A DNA stretch of 64,000 nucleotides from a virus (IMGVR_UViG_3300021197_001180:1-64000), one strand, 5' to 3'; numbered from the stretch's first letter, positions 32,658 through 42,467 are shown. Notes: generated from the sequence alone by a model not told the origin. Numbers and translations are program-made.

Positions 32658-34054
32658 TGGCTATCAGTTGGGCACAAGGTCTCCTAGCAGGGGCTGCCGG
32701 AGTAGCTGAATACTCTGAACAAGAGAGACAACGTAGACAGCAAAGGATTGATAAGACTAATGACTTAAAGAATCAGATGAGGTCTTTACAGGCCAAGTCT
32801 AGATATGCTGGTAAGATTAAACGATATGAAGATAACCGTAGTCAACTACAAGCCCTTGAAGGCATAGAGGCTGGTGGTTATCATGAGCAAATGTCTTTGT
32901 TTAAGGGACAAGGTTATAGTACTGAGGCAGCCTCTAGAGCTGCAATGCTTGTAGGTAATGGTAAACTCACAGCCCTTAAGCGTCCCACAGCTCTAAAGGA
33001 ACCAGAGTTCTTAATGCCTTCAATAGCTGAAGGGCAGGCTAGATCTCCTATTGGTGATTGGGCTGCTAATTTCTCTAAGAGCTTTAGGGCTGCGGAGCAA
33101 CCTGATATTCAACCTACTGGTGAAGCTGCTGCAAGACCTGAGGATCAGATAGAAGGTGATGTAGATCCTACAAGTACAGAGTTTGAGCCTGGAGTTAATC
33201 CAAGTCCCGAAGAGTTTGGACAAGGTGAGGAACTATCATTAGATTCTGCCGATGCTCTTAAACCTGTTGGGGCATTCCCTGACCAGGACCCCTTTGCTAA
33301 ACCTGCTGAGATGCTTATCACTAAACAGGAATCAGTGGAAGGTGGACGTGGTGGTACTAGGATCTCATTCACAGATCCTGTAACTAAAGAGACTACCCAT
33401 ACATTCGTACCTTCAGGAATTACAGGTCTTAAAGAGATCTCTCCTATTACGAAGACTAATCAGGATGGTTCACAAACTATTACTGAAAGGGTATTCAACC
33501 CTGAGACTGATGAAGTATATAATACTAATGTATATGCTACTAAATCCTCAGACCCTGAAGCCCCTATCACCCCTGTGAAGTTTACTACTATCTCTACTTA
33601 CTTAGATAAAGGTAAAGATAATAAACCACAAGGTCAATTCTACGCTGACTTCCCTGAGACTGAAAGGGAACAATGGGAGGAGGCTGATCAAGGTGAAGGA
33701 TTCTTTAGTATCGCAGGTAATGAAACACCTGAAGGTTTTGAGAATGCTATGGCTGGTGCAATGTTAGAAGCACAACAACAAGGTCATCGATATCTTAAAG
33801 GTAAGCATATGAAACCAGCAGTACTTGCAGATCTTAAGCAAGCATGGAAAGCTCAATCTTATCTTAAAGTCTTAGGTGTTGAAGGTGTTGTTAGATGGAT
33901 AGAGGATGGTGCTTTAGATAAGGAACTATTCTATGGTAGGAATACTAATAGACTACGCGAAGCTAAGCAAGTACATCAACGCTTAGGTATCACTAAGTTA
34001 AGTGATCCTGAACAATTCGATAAACTATTAGCTACACCAACATTCAGTTTTTAA
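32657..34054 (+). CDS. internal virion-region protein, 465 aa
   Basis: Short hydrophobic start (MAISWAQGLLAGAAGVAEY) followed by an Arg/Gln-rich helix, a polar linker and a mixed C-terminal domain. The order of neighbours suits an ejected core protein. Its ATG overlaps the preceding stop (TAATG). Confidence 0.6.
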   Translation: MAISWAQGLLAGAAGVAEYSEQERQRRQQRIDKTNDLKNQMRSLQAKSRYAGKIKRYEDNRSQLQALEGIEAGGYHEQMSLFKGQGYSTEAASRAAMLVGNGKLTALKRPTALKEPEFLMPSIAEGQARSPIGDWAANFSKSFRAAEQPDIQPTGEAAARPEDQIEGDVDPTSTEFEPGVNPSPEEFGQGEELSLDSADALKPVGAFPDQDPFAKPAEMLITKQESVEGGRGGTRISFTDPVTKETTHTFVPSGITGLKEISPITKTNQDGSQTITERVFNPETDEVYNTNVYATKSSDPEAPITPVKFTTISTYLDKGKDNKPQGQFYADFPETEREQWEEADQGEGFFSIAGNETPEGFENAMAGAMLEAQQQGHRYLKGKHMKPAVLADLKQAWKAQSYLKVLGVEGVVRWIEDGALDKELFYGRNTNRLREAKQVHQRLGITKLSDPEQFDKLLATPTFSF

Positions 34055-34070
34055 ATTATAAGGAGGGCCA

Positions 34071-37000
34071 ATGGCTAATGATCTACTAAAGGAGCAGGAA
34101 GAGTTAAAGAAACAGAAACAAGTAGGAGGTGTACTGTTAAGTTCATTGCCCTCCAATGAGCCATTATCCGATGAACCTTTTAATATAGTAGAGGATGTTT
34201 ACTTAAACGAAGGGGAACCTGAGCAATCCATACAGTCTATGTATGACCAACCTGAAGACCCTGACGATGGTATAGTTTCTATGTATGATCTACCTGAAGA
34301 TTCAGAGGTTGATGGTGGTGTTCAAGATATGTATGATATTGCAGGGGATGACAATCCTTATGCTATCGCTGTTGAAGAACAAGATGCAAGGAATGAAGAG
34401 CTAGATCCTGATGCTGTATGGGAACCTAAATCATTTGCTCAATTCAAACGTGAGGAATCTGAGAAACCTTTTGAGATTGATTGGCTTGGAGCTAAGGATA
34501 ATAGTTTCGTAGTACATGCCTCCGAGTGGATACATCAGAAGTTTGATGAAGACTATGTACCTGAGAATTCTATTGAGGGTAGGATGGCTGCTGTTGATGA
34601 GATTAACTTAACCTTATCTCAATTAGGTAATGTTAAACTTACAGACTATGAAGGCATTAGGAAAGCTAAAGCCTTATGGAACCAAAGGTATAAACTACAA
34701 CTACAGAACCAAATGGATCAAGCGATGATAGATTCTGAGCTACCTTCATTCTCTGAGTTTATTGATATGGTTAAGGAAGACCCAGTGACCTTTGGTAAAC
34801 AGATGGTACAAGAGATTGTCAATAAGCCTGAGTTAATATTCCTCCCTCAGTTTGCTGCCGCTAGGGCGGGGACTGCTGCTGTCAGTGCCGCAAGAGCTGT
34901 AGGTGCTGGAGCTAAGGTTACTCAAGTAGCCAAGGTAGTAGGGGCAGGTACTGGTGCTTATGCAGGTGGTGTTACCTTAGGGACTTTAGATAGGATAGCT
35001 ACTCAGTCTACTAAGACTGGAGAAGTAGATGCAGCCAGAGCCTTTGAGCAATCACAGGTAGATGGATTACTTGGTGTTGTTACTACTGCTACAGGTGCTG
35101 CGGCTACTCGTGGTCTTTCTAGGGCTAGTACTTATGCTGCGGCTAGGGCTGAAGCAAGAGCTTTTGGTGCTGAAACTGCAAGATCCTCTGAGGTGAACTT
35201 AGATGTTGCTAGAGATAGAACCATATTAGATGTAGCTGTCAAGGATGAAACTACAGAGACATACGTAGACATCAATGGTAATGCTTATACCTTTGAGGTC
35301 CGTGAGTCTCAAGGTACTATGGATTTAACTGAAAGAGTTGAACGTCTTAAAGAGATGAAAGAAAGATACTTAGATGACGAAGATGCTATGAAGGTTATCC
35401 AAGAAGAGATTGATATCAAACAGAATGAACTAGAGGTTGCTCAGTTCCGAGGTAGTGATGTAACTAAGATAGTATCTGAGATGGAATCCTTAACAGATAA
35501 AGGTTCTAAGTTAGATACTAAAGCAAACATAGCAACTAAGTGGGCTGAAGCTCAGAACAGGAATCCTGTAATCACCCAGAACTTTATGAAGTTTCAAGAT
35601 GCTGATGGTGTTGAACATACACTACGTAGACTTACCCCTGAGTTATTAAAGGAAGGTAACGTTAGGGTTCAAGGTATATCTAGTATTGATTTAACTGGTA
35701 CTAAGAATCTTACTGAAGCTAATAATAAGTTCATGCATGCTTTTAAAGACTATGCTATTAGTGCTACATCAAGCTTACAACGAGTAGCTGATAGATCTCC
35801 AAGTGCTAAGTTACTTATAGATACTGTAGATCCTAGGTCAGGTACACGAGGTAGAGCGCCTATTGAAACCATACAAGAGAGAACACATTATAAACAAGGT
35901 GAGTACTCTGTTATATCTAACGACCTAGCGAACCTAGTGAAAGGTAAAGAGGAACAACTCAAGAAGCATATGCGAGGAGTTGAAGAGTCTGAAGACCCTA
36001 CAGTCCTTGCAGCCGCTCAAGGTTATCGTGACTTATTAGATAGTGCTAGGGACTATGCTAAATCTAATGGCCTTAAGGTTGATGAAGCTAAAGATTTCTT
36101 ACCAAGATATTATGATCGTAAGAAACTTAAGACTCCTGAACAACAGTTTGAACTAGCCGCTCGGGTTAATTCAATTACTAATAAGGAAGGTGTACCTAAG
36201 CATGACCTAGAGCAAGCTCAAAGATCTGCAAGGGATATAGCTCTTAATATAAATAAAGAGTCTGATGAGTCTGGTAGATTTATTAAAGGAGGTAAACCAC
36301 AACCTGTAGGTCACAGGAAGTGGAAGGATGTTCCTGATGCAATGCTTGATGATTTCTTGGATGATAACTTCATTGGTTCTATTGATAGGTACTTAATGAA
36401 CAATGCTAAGAGGACTGAGTTAGATGCAGTGTTTGGTTACAATGGTAAGAACTTAGATAAATGGATTGATGATATCGAGAAGGAAGTTGAAGGGACTGGA
36501 AGGTTCTTAGAGGAAAGGGAAAGGACTTCTATCCAAGATATCTATAAGTTATTAGATGGAACCTATGGAGGTACTGCTCAATTTAAAGGAGTTACTGATA
36601 CTATCATTGGTGCAGAGAATGCCTTGAAGCTTCCTTTAGTTACCATAACGTCAGCCTTAGAACCTATGACTATGTTATTCAGGTTGAATGAAGGTACTGG
36701 TTTACAGGGGATTGCTAATTCCTTTGGTGGTACTACCGCACGGAAACTCTTTGGTTCTATGACACTGAAAGAAGTACAACGTGAAGCTAGAGAGGTAGGA
36801 CTTATTAATGAGGCTGCTGTTAAAGAAAGGATAGAAGCTATGGTAGGTGAAGGACTTGAAGGTCTCCCTGCTAAAGTGAATAATAGTGTTATGAAAGCTT
36901 TTGGTTTACATCAATGGACTGAACACACACGTGCTGTGGTCTATGAGGCTTCGAGGAATGATTTGATTAGATCTATTAAAGGTCTTAATAAGAATCCAGA

Positions 37001-37634
37001 AGGTAAGTCTGCTAAATCCAGAAGGAGGTGGTTAGCTGAGAATAACATTGATCCTGACTTAGCGGTTAAATGGTTGAATGAAGGAGCTGAAGTATCTGAT
37101 CCTTTCTATACATCTGTTAAACGTGGAGCTGCTAGGATGGCTAACACTATGATTGCTAATCCTGATAAGGTTAATAAGGCTAAGTTATTATCTAGTAACC
37201 GTTCGGCCTTAAGACTTGCAGGTCAATTCAAATCCTTTACTTCTACTTATTCTAATCAGGTAATGAAACCTACATTAGATGAGACTGTGAAGTTATGGAA
37301 TGAAGGGAATCATGGTAAGGCAATGAGGAAGATGTCAACTATGTTTGCTGTGGTAGGTTCTATGGCTTACTGGACTACATATAAGACACCCTTGATTATG
37401 GGAGAAGGAGCAACTGGAGATGATACACCGGAAGAGATAACCCAAAGAATGGTAATGGGTATGTCAGGTATGTTAATCCCTGGAGCTGCTATGGCTGCAC
37501 CACTGTATGGCGGTCAAGGTATAGACAGAGCCTTAGGTCCTGCATTCTCAGATCTTAATAATATTGTTAAAGGTAATAGTCCTAAACTATTAGCCCCTAC
37601 ATATGTGAAAGCAGTAGAGGTATTACAAGAGTAA
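34071..37634 (+). CDS. giant internal virion/core protein, 1187 aa
   Basis: The largest protein of the window. Acidic repeats near residues 50-100 (MYDQPEDPDDG, MYDLPEDS, MYDIAGDD), an Ala-rich hydrophobic region near residues 260-320, then a long helical body. T7-like phages have one such huge ejected protein late in the structural operon. No lytic transglycosylase motif was seen. A terminator follows at once. Confidence 0.7.
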   Translation: MANDLLKEQEELKKQKQVGGVLLSSLPSNEPLSDEPFNIVEDVYLNEGEPEQSIQSMYDQPEDPDDGIVSMYDLPEDSEVDGGVQDMYDIAGDDNPYAIAVEEQDARNEELDPDAVWEPKSFAQFKREESEKPFEIDWLGAKDNSFVVHASEWIHQKFDEDYVPENSIEGRMAAVDEINLTLSQLGNVKLTDYEGIRKAKALWNQRYKLQLQNQMDQAMIDSELPSFSEFIDMVKEDPVTFGKQMVQEIVNKPELIFLPQFAAARAGTAAVSAARAVGAGAKVTQVAKVVGAGTGAYAGGVTLGTLDRIATQSTKTGEVDAARAFEQSQVDGLLGVVTTATGAAATRGLSRASTYAAARAEARAFGAETARSSEVNLDVARDRTILDVAVKDETTETYVDINGNAYTFEVRESQGTMDLTERVERLKEMKERYLDDEDAMKVIQEEIDIKQNELEVAQFRGSDVTKIVSEMESLTDKGSKLDTKANIATKWAEAQNRNPVITQNFMKFQDADGVEHTLRRLTPELLKEGNVRVQGISSIDLTGTKNLTEANNKFMHAFKDYAISATSSLQRVADRSPSAKLLIDTVDPRSGTRGRAPIETIQERTHYKQGEYSVISNDLANLVKGKEEQLKKHMRGVEESEDPTVLAAAQGYRDLLDSARDYAKSNGLKVDEAKDFLPRYYDRKKLKTPEQQFELAARVNSITNKEGVPKHDLEQAQRSARDIALNINKESDESGRFIKGGKPQPVGHRKWKDVPDAMLDDFLDDNFIGSIDRYLMNNAKRTELDAVFGYNGKNLDKWIDDIEKEVEGTGRFLEERERTSIQDIYKLLDGTYGGTAQFKGVTDTIIGAENALKLPLVTITSALEPMTMLFRLNEGTGLQGIANSFGGTTARKLFGSMTLKEVQREAREVGLINEAAVKERIEAMVGEGLEGLPAKVNNSVMKAFGLHQWTEHTRAVVYEASRNDLIRSIKGLNKNPEGKSAKSRRRWLAENNIDPDLAVKWLNEGAEVSDPFYTSVKRGAARMANTMIANPDKVNKAKLLSSNRSALRLAGQFKSFTSTYSNQVMKPTLDETVKLWNEGNHGKAMRKMSTMFAVVGSMAYWTTYKTPLIMGEGATGDDTPEEITQRMVMGMSGMLIPGAAMAAPLYGGQGIDRALGPAFSDLNNIVKGNSPKLLAPTYVKAVEVLQE

Positions 37635-37637
37635 CTG

Positions 37638-37676
37638 AAAGCCCTTAGGTCTCATAGACTTAGGGGCTTTTGTGTT
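37638..37676 (+). terminator. intrinsic terminator after the giant virion gene
   Basis: AAAGCCCTTAGGTCT faces GACTTAGGGGCTTTT with a short loop and ends in a U-rich stretch (TTTTGTGTTTTT). Good intrinsic terminator of the CCCTTAGG family. Confidence 0.8.
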
Positions 37677-37747
37677 TTTAATTCCTGAACTTCTTAGTAA
37701 CTAAATGGTCTACCTTATAAGTTCAATCAACTACTAAGGAGGATATT

Positions 37748-38062
37748 ATTTCATTAGCATATACCAAAGAGTTCATTGCCACCTCCGAGTCCCAAATGAT
37801 TTTAGGGAAGGATGGTAACAGGACTGAACTTACAGTGTTTAATACATCTGACACTGAATTCCTATTCATAGGACTAGGGAATGAATTAGATGTATTTACA
37901 GCAACCAATACATTACCGCTGGCACCAGGGGAAGCTTACGATGCGTCCATAGTTCCCCTCAATGCGGTATTCTTAATGACCAACGGCCCTGATGTACCTA
38001 CAATAGTTTACTATGCATCAAGGAGCCCAGCCTACGTAAGAGGGTTACTATCTAATGGATAA
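37748..38062 (+). CDS. small virion-region protein, AUU start
   Basis: 104 residues from ATT 37,748 with AAGGAGG five bases ahead. An in-frame TAA lies upstream and the first ATG (37,796) lacks a ribosome site, so AUU is the most economical start. Begins [M]SLAYTKEFIATSESQ; beta-rich, ending SRSPAYVRGLLSNG, suggesting a small head or tail accessory domain. Confidence 0.7.
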   Translation: MSLAYTKEFIATSESQMILGKDGNRTELTVFNTSDTEFLFIGLGNELDVFTATNTLPLAPGEAYDASIVPLNAVFLMTNGPDVPTIVYYASRSPAYVRGLLSNG

Positions 38063-39236
38063 ATTAACTAGATGGAAGGGTGGATTAAAAGGAGGTAACC
38101 GAAGAGAGTCTGATATGACTGATAGTTATTTCAACTCTGGTTATGGTATCAAGGCATTAGATAATATACATGACCAAGTAGATACCTTAGAATGGTCTAT
38201 CGCTGCAAACCCAGGGGATCATGCGTTGGATACTCTAAGGAAGGAACAGGATACTATCTTTAAGTCTAAAGCGTTGGTGGAGGATTCAATCCATACTGAT
38301 CTATTTGTAACACAGGTAATAGGAGGGGGTTTATACACTCAAACAGAGACTGGTGATGGGGTCTTGAGTAACTTCAGACAATCATTAATCAGTACCGCTA
38401 GATCCACTAATGATATAGAAATAGGTAATGCTGACTCAGGCTTAAGTATTATCTATGATGAAGACAGTAACTTTAATTTCCTTAGGGTTGTAGGTGATAT
38501 AGAACCAGGCCCAACTCTTCTAGGCGATGGTAATGATATATTTACATCTACTGACTGGAGTGTTACATTTGATGTACCTGAGCCTGACTTAATGTTCTAT
38601 GGCTTACGTTTAAATTTCTTTACTGAAGGTGTCCCTTTTAGACTTAAATACTTAACCCCCGGAGGTAAAGTATTCTTAGAGACAACTACAGATAGAGAGT
38701 GGGAATCATCTTCCGTACCTGAGGGAGTTAATATAACACAGTTAGGTGATACCTTTATTAATTATGCCACACCTTTTCACTTACCTACAGGTGTACAAGC
38801 TCAGATACAGTTACAATTTAAAAGTCCTGTAGATATTAGAGGACTCTTCATAAGGGATGAGAATGATGATTTTGTTCCTGGTCCTCATGATGGTAAACTC
38901 TTCTTCGCTAGGGGTAGGGCTTTAATTAGAAACGTAGAGAAGTCTGACTTCAGAGAAATAATAACTGCTACACGTGATTCTTTATTTTGCTACGAGAATG
39001 CTGCAAGACATGATGCTACTCCTCATAGTATCCACTCAGAGAATGGGGCTATAATAGTTAATGAGGATTGTGAGTATATAGAATGGTTCAATCCCTTGGG
39101 AACCTTAAGTACCAAGGATAAATTATGTAATTACGAATGGGCTATAAGAGACTTAGCATCTCCAGGTTCCATTCATTCAGAAGATTATTGCATTATCTTA
39201 ACTCAGGATAATGAATATATAGAATGGCTACCATAA
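38055..39236 (+). CDS. hypothetical structural protein, 393 aa
   Basis: Starts inside the end of the 37,748 gene. Beta-rich with two similar C-terminal segments (HDATPHSIHSENGAIIVNED and SPGSIHSEDYCIILTQDN, each closing with EYIEW), an internal duplication of about 35-40 residues. Probably a fibre or receptor-binding accessory protein. Confidence 0.6.
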   Translation: MDKLTRWKGGLKGGNRRESDMTDSYFNSGYGIKALDNIHDQVDTLEWSIAANPGDHALDTLRKEQDTIFKSKALVEDSIHTDLFVTQVIGGGLYTQTETGDGVLSNFRQSLISTARSTNDIEIGNADSGLSIIYDEDSNFNFLRVVGDIEPGPTLLGDGNDIFTSTDWSVTFDVPEPDLMFYGLRLNFFTEGVPFRLKYLTPGGKVFLETTTDREWESSSVPEGVNITQLGDTFINYATPFHLPTGVQAQIQLQFKSPVDIRGLFIRDENDDFVPGPHDGKLFFARGRALIRNVEKSDFREIITATRDSLFCYENAARHDATPHSIHSENGAIIVNEDCEYIEWFNPLGTLSTKDKLCNYEWAIRDLASPGSIHSEDYCIILTQDNEYIEWLP

Positions 39237-39248
39237 GAGGAGACAACA

Positions 39249-40088
39249 ATGAGTGATAAAGTACAAGGGATTAAGGCTACTCCTATTGGAGCTGACAGGC
39301 TTATAATCCGAGACACAGAAGATTCAGATAAATTAAAAGAGGCTACATTGGCAGCAATCACAGAGGGTGTACTTCATACCGATGTAGATAATGAAATAGC
39401 CTTGATGGATAGTAAACCAGCACCTAATGCTAACGATTATGTAGTAATAGAGGATAGTGAAGACTCATTCTCTAAGAAGAAGATACCTTTAAGCACCTTA
39501 GGAGGCGGAGGTGGTGGGATACCTGATGCCCCTGTAGACACCAAGGTTTATGCAAGGCAGGATGGAGCTTGGGTAGATCCTAGTGTTAATTTGGTAACTA
39601 CCAGAGTAATATGGGAACCTGCTCTCCCTCCACAGACCCAGCTATGTTTAGTTAATGATGTATCTCAGGTGATCACATACACAGAAGTTACTCTAGCAGA
39701 TCCTAAAGTATCCATAGATTTAGGATTAGGTGAGATTACTATACTAGAAGATTTAATACATATGGATTTATCTGTAGATCTACAGATCATTAGGGAGAAT
39801 GAATCACAAGGGAGTTACCTATGGGGCGCAGGGGCTGAGGTATGGGATGGCTTAGCGTGGATTCCTTATCCTGATTCAACTAGATATTTTGCCTTCAACC
39901 GACAGATAGCAGATGACATAAGACACTTAAGTTTCTCTATATCTTTCAACTCAATCGCCGCTAATACTAAGTTTAGATTAGTTCAAATATGTGATGATGT
40001 AGCACAGGACATAGGCCTAATTAGCGATAAGCCCTTCACTACTATGCCGCAGAGTGCAGGTATAATACTTAATATTAATACACGATAA
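39249..40088 (+). CDS. hypothetical fibre-region protein, 279 aa
   Basis: Begins MSDKVQGIKATPIGADRLII; contains a glycine hinge (GGGGGGIPDAP) near residue 89 dividing an N-terminal attachment-like domain from a beta-rich C-terminal domain. This layout is usual in short tail fibres. Receptor unknown. Confidence 0.6.
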   Translation: MSDKVQGIKATPIGADRLIIRDTEDSDKLKEATLAAITEGVLHTDVDNEIALMDSKPAPNANDYVVIEDSEDSFSKKKIPLSTLGGGGGGIPDAPVDTKVYARQDGAWVDPSVNLVTTRVIWEPALPPQTQLCLVNDVSQVITYTEVTLADPKVSIDLGLGEITILEDLIHMDLSVDLQIIRENESQGSYLWGAGAEVWDGLAWIPYPDSTRYFAFNRQIADDIRHLSFSISFNSIAANTKFRLVQICDDVAQDIGLISDKPFTTMPQSAGIILNINTR

Positions 40089-40100
40089 GGAGAAACAACA

Positions 40101-40676
40101 ATGGCAAACTTCACAAATTTCACAAAGCTACAACTGATTGTAGAAAGGACACCCACAGGTGATGACGGAGAGTTAGGTGGTGACTTAGTAGAGACTATCA
40201 CCTTTACTGGTACGGCTACAGCTTCAGGTACTTTCACTGTCCTGGGGCAAGGTACTGCTATTACTATAGGCGATACCTCCGATGTTGTAGCTGGTTTAGT
40301 CGCTACTACACTTGATGGTTTAGTAGGGGTTACAGCTGTGGCCGTAGGTAGTGTAGTAACAGCAACTTATACTTCCTTAGCTACAGACCCTGTAGTCACC
40401 ACACCTGTAGTCAACCTCGGTGTTACTGCTGTGATAGTCGAAGAGGATAACCGAGATGGTATCCCATTTACTATGAAACATTCAGAGTATGAGGATTCAG
40501 AGACTGGCTTACAATTAGCAACAGAAGCTATGTATACTTTAGTAGCCGCTAGTCCAGAGTCTGACTCAATCCAAATGCAAAGGATTAAATTATCTGATAG
40601 TGATGCAGTCTTAGTTACTGATGATATCACTCTCCAAGTTCTAGGTAAGAACTATAGCCCATATACAGTAGTATAG
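40101..40676 (+). CDS. hypothetical fibre-region protein, 191 aa
   Basis: Starts MANFTNFTKLQLIVERT; strongly beta with Thr/Val repeats (TFTGTATASGTFTVLGQGT). Last of the rightward structural genes before the lysis pair. Not recognised. Confidence 0.6.
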   Translation: MANFTNFTKLQLIVERTPTGDDGELGGDLVETITFTGTATASGTFTVLGQGTAITIGDTSDVVAGLVATTLDGLVGVTAVAVGSVVTATYTSLATDPVVTTPVVNLGVTAVIVEEDNRDGIPFTMKHSEYEDSETGLQLATEAMYTLVAASPESDSIQMQRIKLSDSDAVLVTDDITLQVLGKNYSPYTVV

Positions 40677-40727
40677 TACTCACCAATCTCCAGCACCGTT
40701 AAAGCAAACTGTAAGCGAGACCTCACG

Positions 40728-40760
40728 CCCTTGGGGTCTTATAGTCCCTTAGCCCAAGGG
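40728..40760 (+). terminator. hairpin before the lysis genes
   Basis: CCCTTGGG and CCCAAGGG pair over a 17-base loop in the gap 40,677-40,799. No U-run, so processing or attenuation is as likely as termination. Confidence 0.4.
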
Positions 40761-40799
40761 TAACCAAATGGTGTTCGAGATAGAGGAGGTACTCCAACA

Positions 40800-41027
40800 A
40801 TGGAGAATAAAATGAGAGAAGATATAAGTGAATTGAAAGTAACACAAGCGCTGTTAGTTCAGAAGCAAGACCAGACTGATAAGGTAATAGAGAAACTAGG
40901 AAGTACATTAAGTTCTTTAGATTCCAAAGTAACTAAGGGATTCTATATAGCTCTAGGTGTTATCTTAATGGCCTCAGGGTCTATAACAGATATAGCTAAG
41001 ATAGCAGTTAAATTTATAGGAGGTTAA
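40800..41027 (+). CDS. small holin/antiholin-like membrane protein
   Basis: 75 residues: an N-terminal coiled coil (LVQKQDQTDKVIEKLGSTLSS) followed by one C-terminal membrane helix (GFYIALGVILMASGSITDI). This order resembles haemolysin XhlA-type lysis proteins. It lies directly before the holin-like gene, supporting a lysis role. Confidence 0.65.
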   Translation: MENKMREDISELKVTQALLVQKQDQTDKVIEKLGSTLSSLDSKVTKGFYIALGVILMASGSITDIAKIAVKFIGG

Positions 41028-41028
41028 G

Positions 41029-41412
41029 ATGGGATGGTTTAGTCCAGATCTTAAAGAACCTATAGAAGCTGTGGGTGGTATACTTGATGATTTATTTACC
41101 TCGGATGAGGAAGAGTTAAACATTGAAGTTATTAAACAGAGGTTAGCTCAGAAGCCTTCAATGGCTCAAGCTAAGATTAATGAAGTGTCAGCACAACATC
41201 GGAGTGTGTTTGTAGCAGGTGCTAGACCATTCCTCTTGTGGGTATGTGGCTTAGGTTATGCCTTTGCATTCTTAGCAAACCCTGTAATCCAATGGGTAAC
41301 AGGTGTTCCTGGTCCTGTACTTCCTATGGAAGCTATGGGTTCATTGACTATGGGTATGTTAGGTTTAGCAGGACTACGTACAGCGGAGAAGATGAAAGGA
41401 GTATCTAAATAA
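41029..41412 (+). CDS. three-transmembrane holin, gene-transfer-release type
   Basis: 127 residues. A charged N-terminal half is followed by ARPFLLWVCGLGYAFAFL and a second membrane segment near residues 100-117. This is the pattern of the GTA-type three-TM holin family. Holins open the inner membrane and time lysis; the endolysin here is the lysozyme at 46.4 kb on the other strand. Confidence 0.8.
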   Translation: MGWFSPDLKEPIEAVGGILDDLFTSDEEELNIEVIKQRLAQKPSMAQAKINEVSAQHRSVFVAGARPFLLWVCGLGYAFAFLANPVIQWVTGVPGPVLPMEAMGSLTMGMLGLAGLRTAEKMKGVSK

Positions 41413-41422
41413 CAGACAGCAA

Positions 41423-41457
41423 AAAGCCCCTAAGGTCTTAAAGATCCTAGGGGCTTT
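41423..41457. terminator. bidirectional terminator between convergent operons
   Basis: AAAGCCCCTA and TAGGGGCTTT pair perfectly, with A-runs on the left and T-rich sequence on the right. It works in both directions and separates the rightward structural unit from the leftward replication unit. Confidence 0.85.
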
Positions 41458-41464
41458 ATTGTTT

Positions 41465-41686
41465 CTAGCTAAGTAATGTTTCTTCAATCTGTTTAAAGGT
41501 AACAGCACCTACTAGTCTAGTTCCTTCATCATTAATCAAGGTTGGTATACCTCTAATCCCTAAAGCTCTTGCTTCTTCAGAGTTTGAATCTATATCAACT
41601 ACTTCATAATTGATGTTGTTCTTATCTAATAAAGCTTTAACTTGTTTACATGGTTGACACCACTCTGCTGAATAAACTTTAATCAT
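41465..41686 (-). CDS. glutaredoxin/thioredoxin-like protein
   Basis: 73 residues with EWCQPC (redox CxxC) near residue 9 and a cis-Pro loop GIPTL. Probably the electron donor for the phage ribonucleotide reductase. It has its own sigma70 promoter just upstream and a good GGAGATAAC site, and is the last gene of the leftward unit. Confidence 0.9.
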   Translation of the reverse strand: MIKVYSAEWCQPCKQVKALLDKNNINYEVVDIDSNSEEARALGIRGIPTLINDEGTRLVGAVTFKQIEETLLS

Positions 41687-41720
41687 TGTTTGTTATCTCC
41701 TGTTCCTATAGTACCTATAT

Positions 41721-41749
41721 ATTATAGCATACTTTTGGTTAAATGTCAA
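41721..41749 (-). promoter_or_regulatory. perfect-consensus sigma70 promoter of the glutaredoxin gene
   Basis: On the minus strand TTGACA (41,749-41,744), 17 bases, TATAAT (41,726-41,721). The -35 lies inside the last codons of the neighbouring 99-residue gene. Its extended sequence is shared with the orphan promoter at 8082. Confidence 0.9.
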
Positions 41750-42038
41750 GTGTTTCTGTTAAATTAACATAGAATTCTTCTACCTGTTGATCTGTAGGTC
41801 TTTCAGGTAAAGCTCTTACTACATTCCAAAGCATCTGCATCCTTCTTATACTAACAGGCTCTCCAGTAAGACTTATATTTCTTTGAGAACCGTATGCTTC
41901 GTGAAATTCTCTTACAGATCTATCGACTTCATCATAATACCTGTTAACTCTAACACGGGCTTCACGTTGTTGAGCTATAAGCGCTTCATAATCTATTGAT
42001 TCCCTTCCTCTCAACTCTGAGTATCCTGTCATTGGCAT
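41739..42038 (-). CDS. hypothetical helical protein, 99 aa
   Basis: Begins MPMTGYSELRGRESIDYEAL; charged, mostly helical, with Arg-rich segments. AAGGAGG precedes the ATG, which overlaps the upstream gene by 10 bases. Its last codons include the glutaredoxin promoter -35. Unknown function. Confidence 0.6.
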   Translation of the reverse strand: MPMTGYSELRGRESIDYEALIAQQREARVRVNRYYDEVDRSVREFHEAYGSQRNISLTGEPVSIRRMQMLWNVVRALPERPTDQQVEEFYVNLTETLDI

Positions 42039-42169
42039 AAAGCCTCCTTGATCTTTGTTGCTTTGAATAACGAAGTACCTTTACACTTCAAGAACTTTAC
42101 ATCCTTCATTAACTTAACTTCAAAGTTACCATCTATATCTACTACTACTGTGTATGTTGGTGTTGCCAT
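42029..42169 (-). CDS. small protein, DUF2997-like pattern
   Basis: 46 residues: a beta hairpin start (YTVVVDIDGNFEVKL) then KCKGTSLFKATKIKEAL, an arrangement like small DUF2997 proteins (from memory). Overlaps both neighbours. Low-confidence family call. Confidence 0.5.
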   Translation of the reverse strand: MATPTYTVVVDIDGNFEVKLMKDVKFLKCKGTSLFKATKIKEALCQ

Positions 42170-42303
42170 GTTTGTAATTCCTCTATTAATTGTTGTACTT
42201 CATTGTGATGGATTGTTAAGATATGTTCATCTGTCCCATAGGCCTTAAGGTCTTCAAGATTAAAGATCCTAAGGTACTCTCCTTCAGCTTCAACTTCTAT
42301 CAT
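42145..42303 (-). CDS. tandem-array small protein (array A, last member)
   Basis: 52 residues, begins MIEVEAEGEYLRI. Its ATG overlaps the stop of the preceding Glu-Glu-Leu-Ile protein (ATGA). It lacks that ending itself (ends HQHTQ), as expected at the edge of the array. Confidence 0.6.
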   Translation of the reverse strand: MIEVEAEGEYLRIFNLEDLKAYGTDEHILTIHHNEVQQLIEELQTWQHQHTQ

Positions 42304-42467
42304 ATAAGTTCTTCTACATAACACCCAGCACTACAGGTAAGGTCTAACCCTCTATGTTCATGATCAAAACCCCAAGACCTAGTATCCTCCTGCCATTGAT
42401 TAGTGTCTAAGTTCTTAATACCTAATTGTACTTCACTTACTTGTTGGAAGTATACACATAATATCAT
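42300..42467 (-). CDS. tandem-array small protein ending EELI (array A)
   Basis: 55 residues, begins MILCVYFQQVSEVQ, ends VEELI. The last codons carry the ribosome site (GAAGAACTTATATG) of the next gene. Two internal cysteines (TCSAGC). Function unknown. Confidence 0.65.
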   Translation of the reverse strand: MILCVYFQQVSEVQLGIKNLDTNQWQEDTRSWGFDHEHRGLDLTCSAGCYVEELI

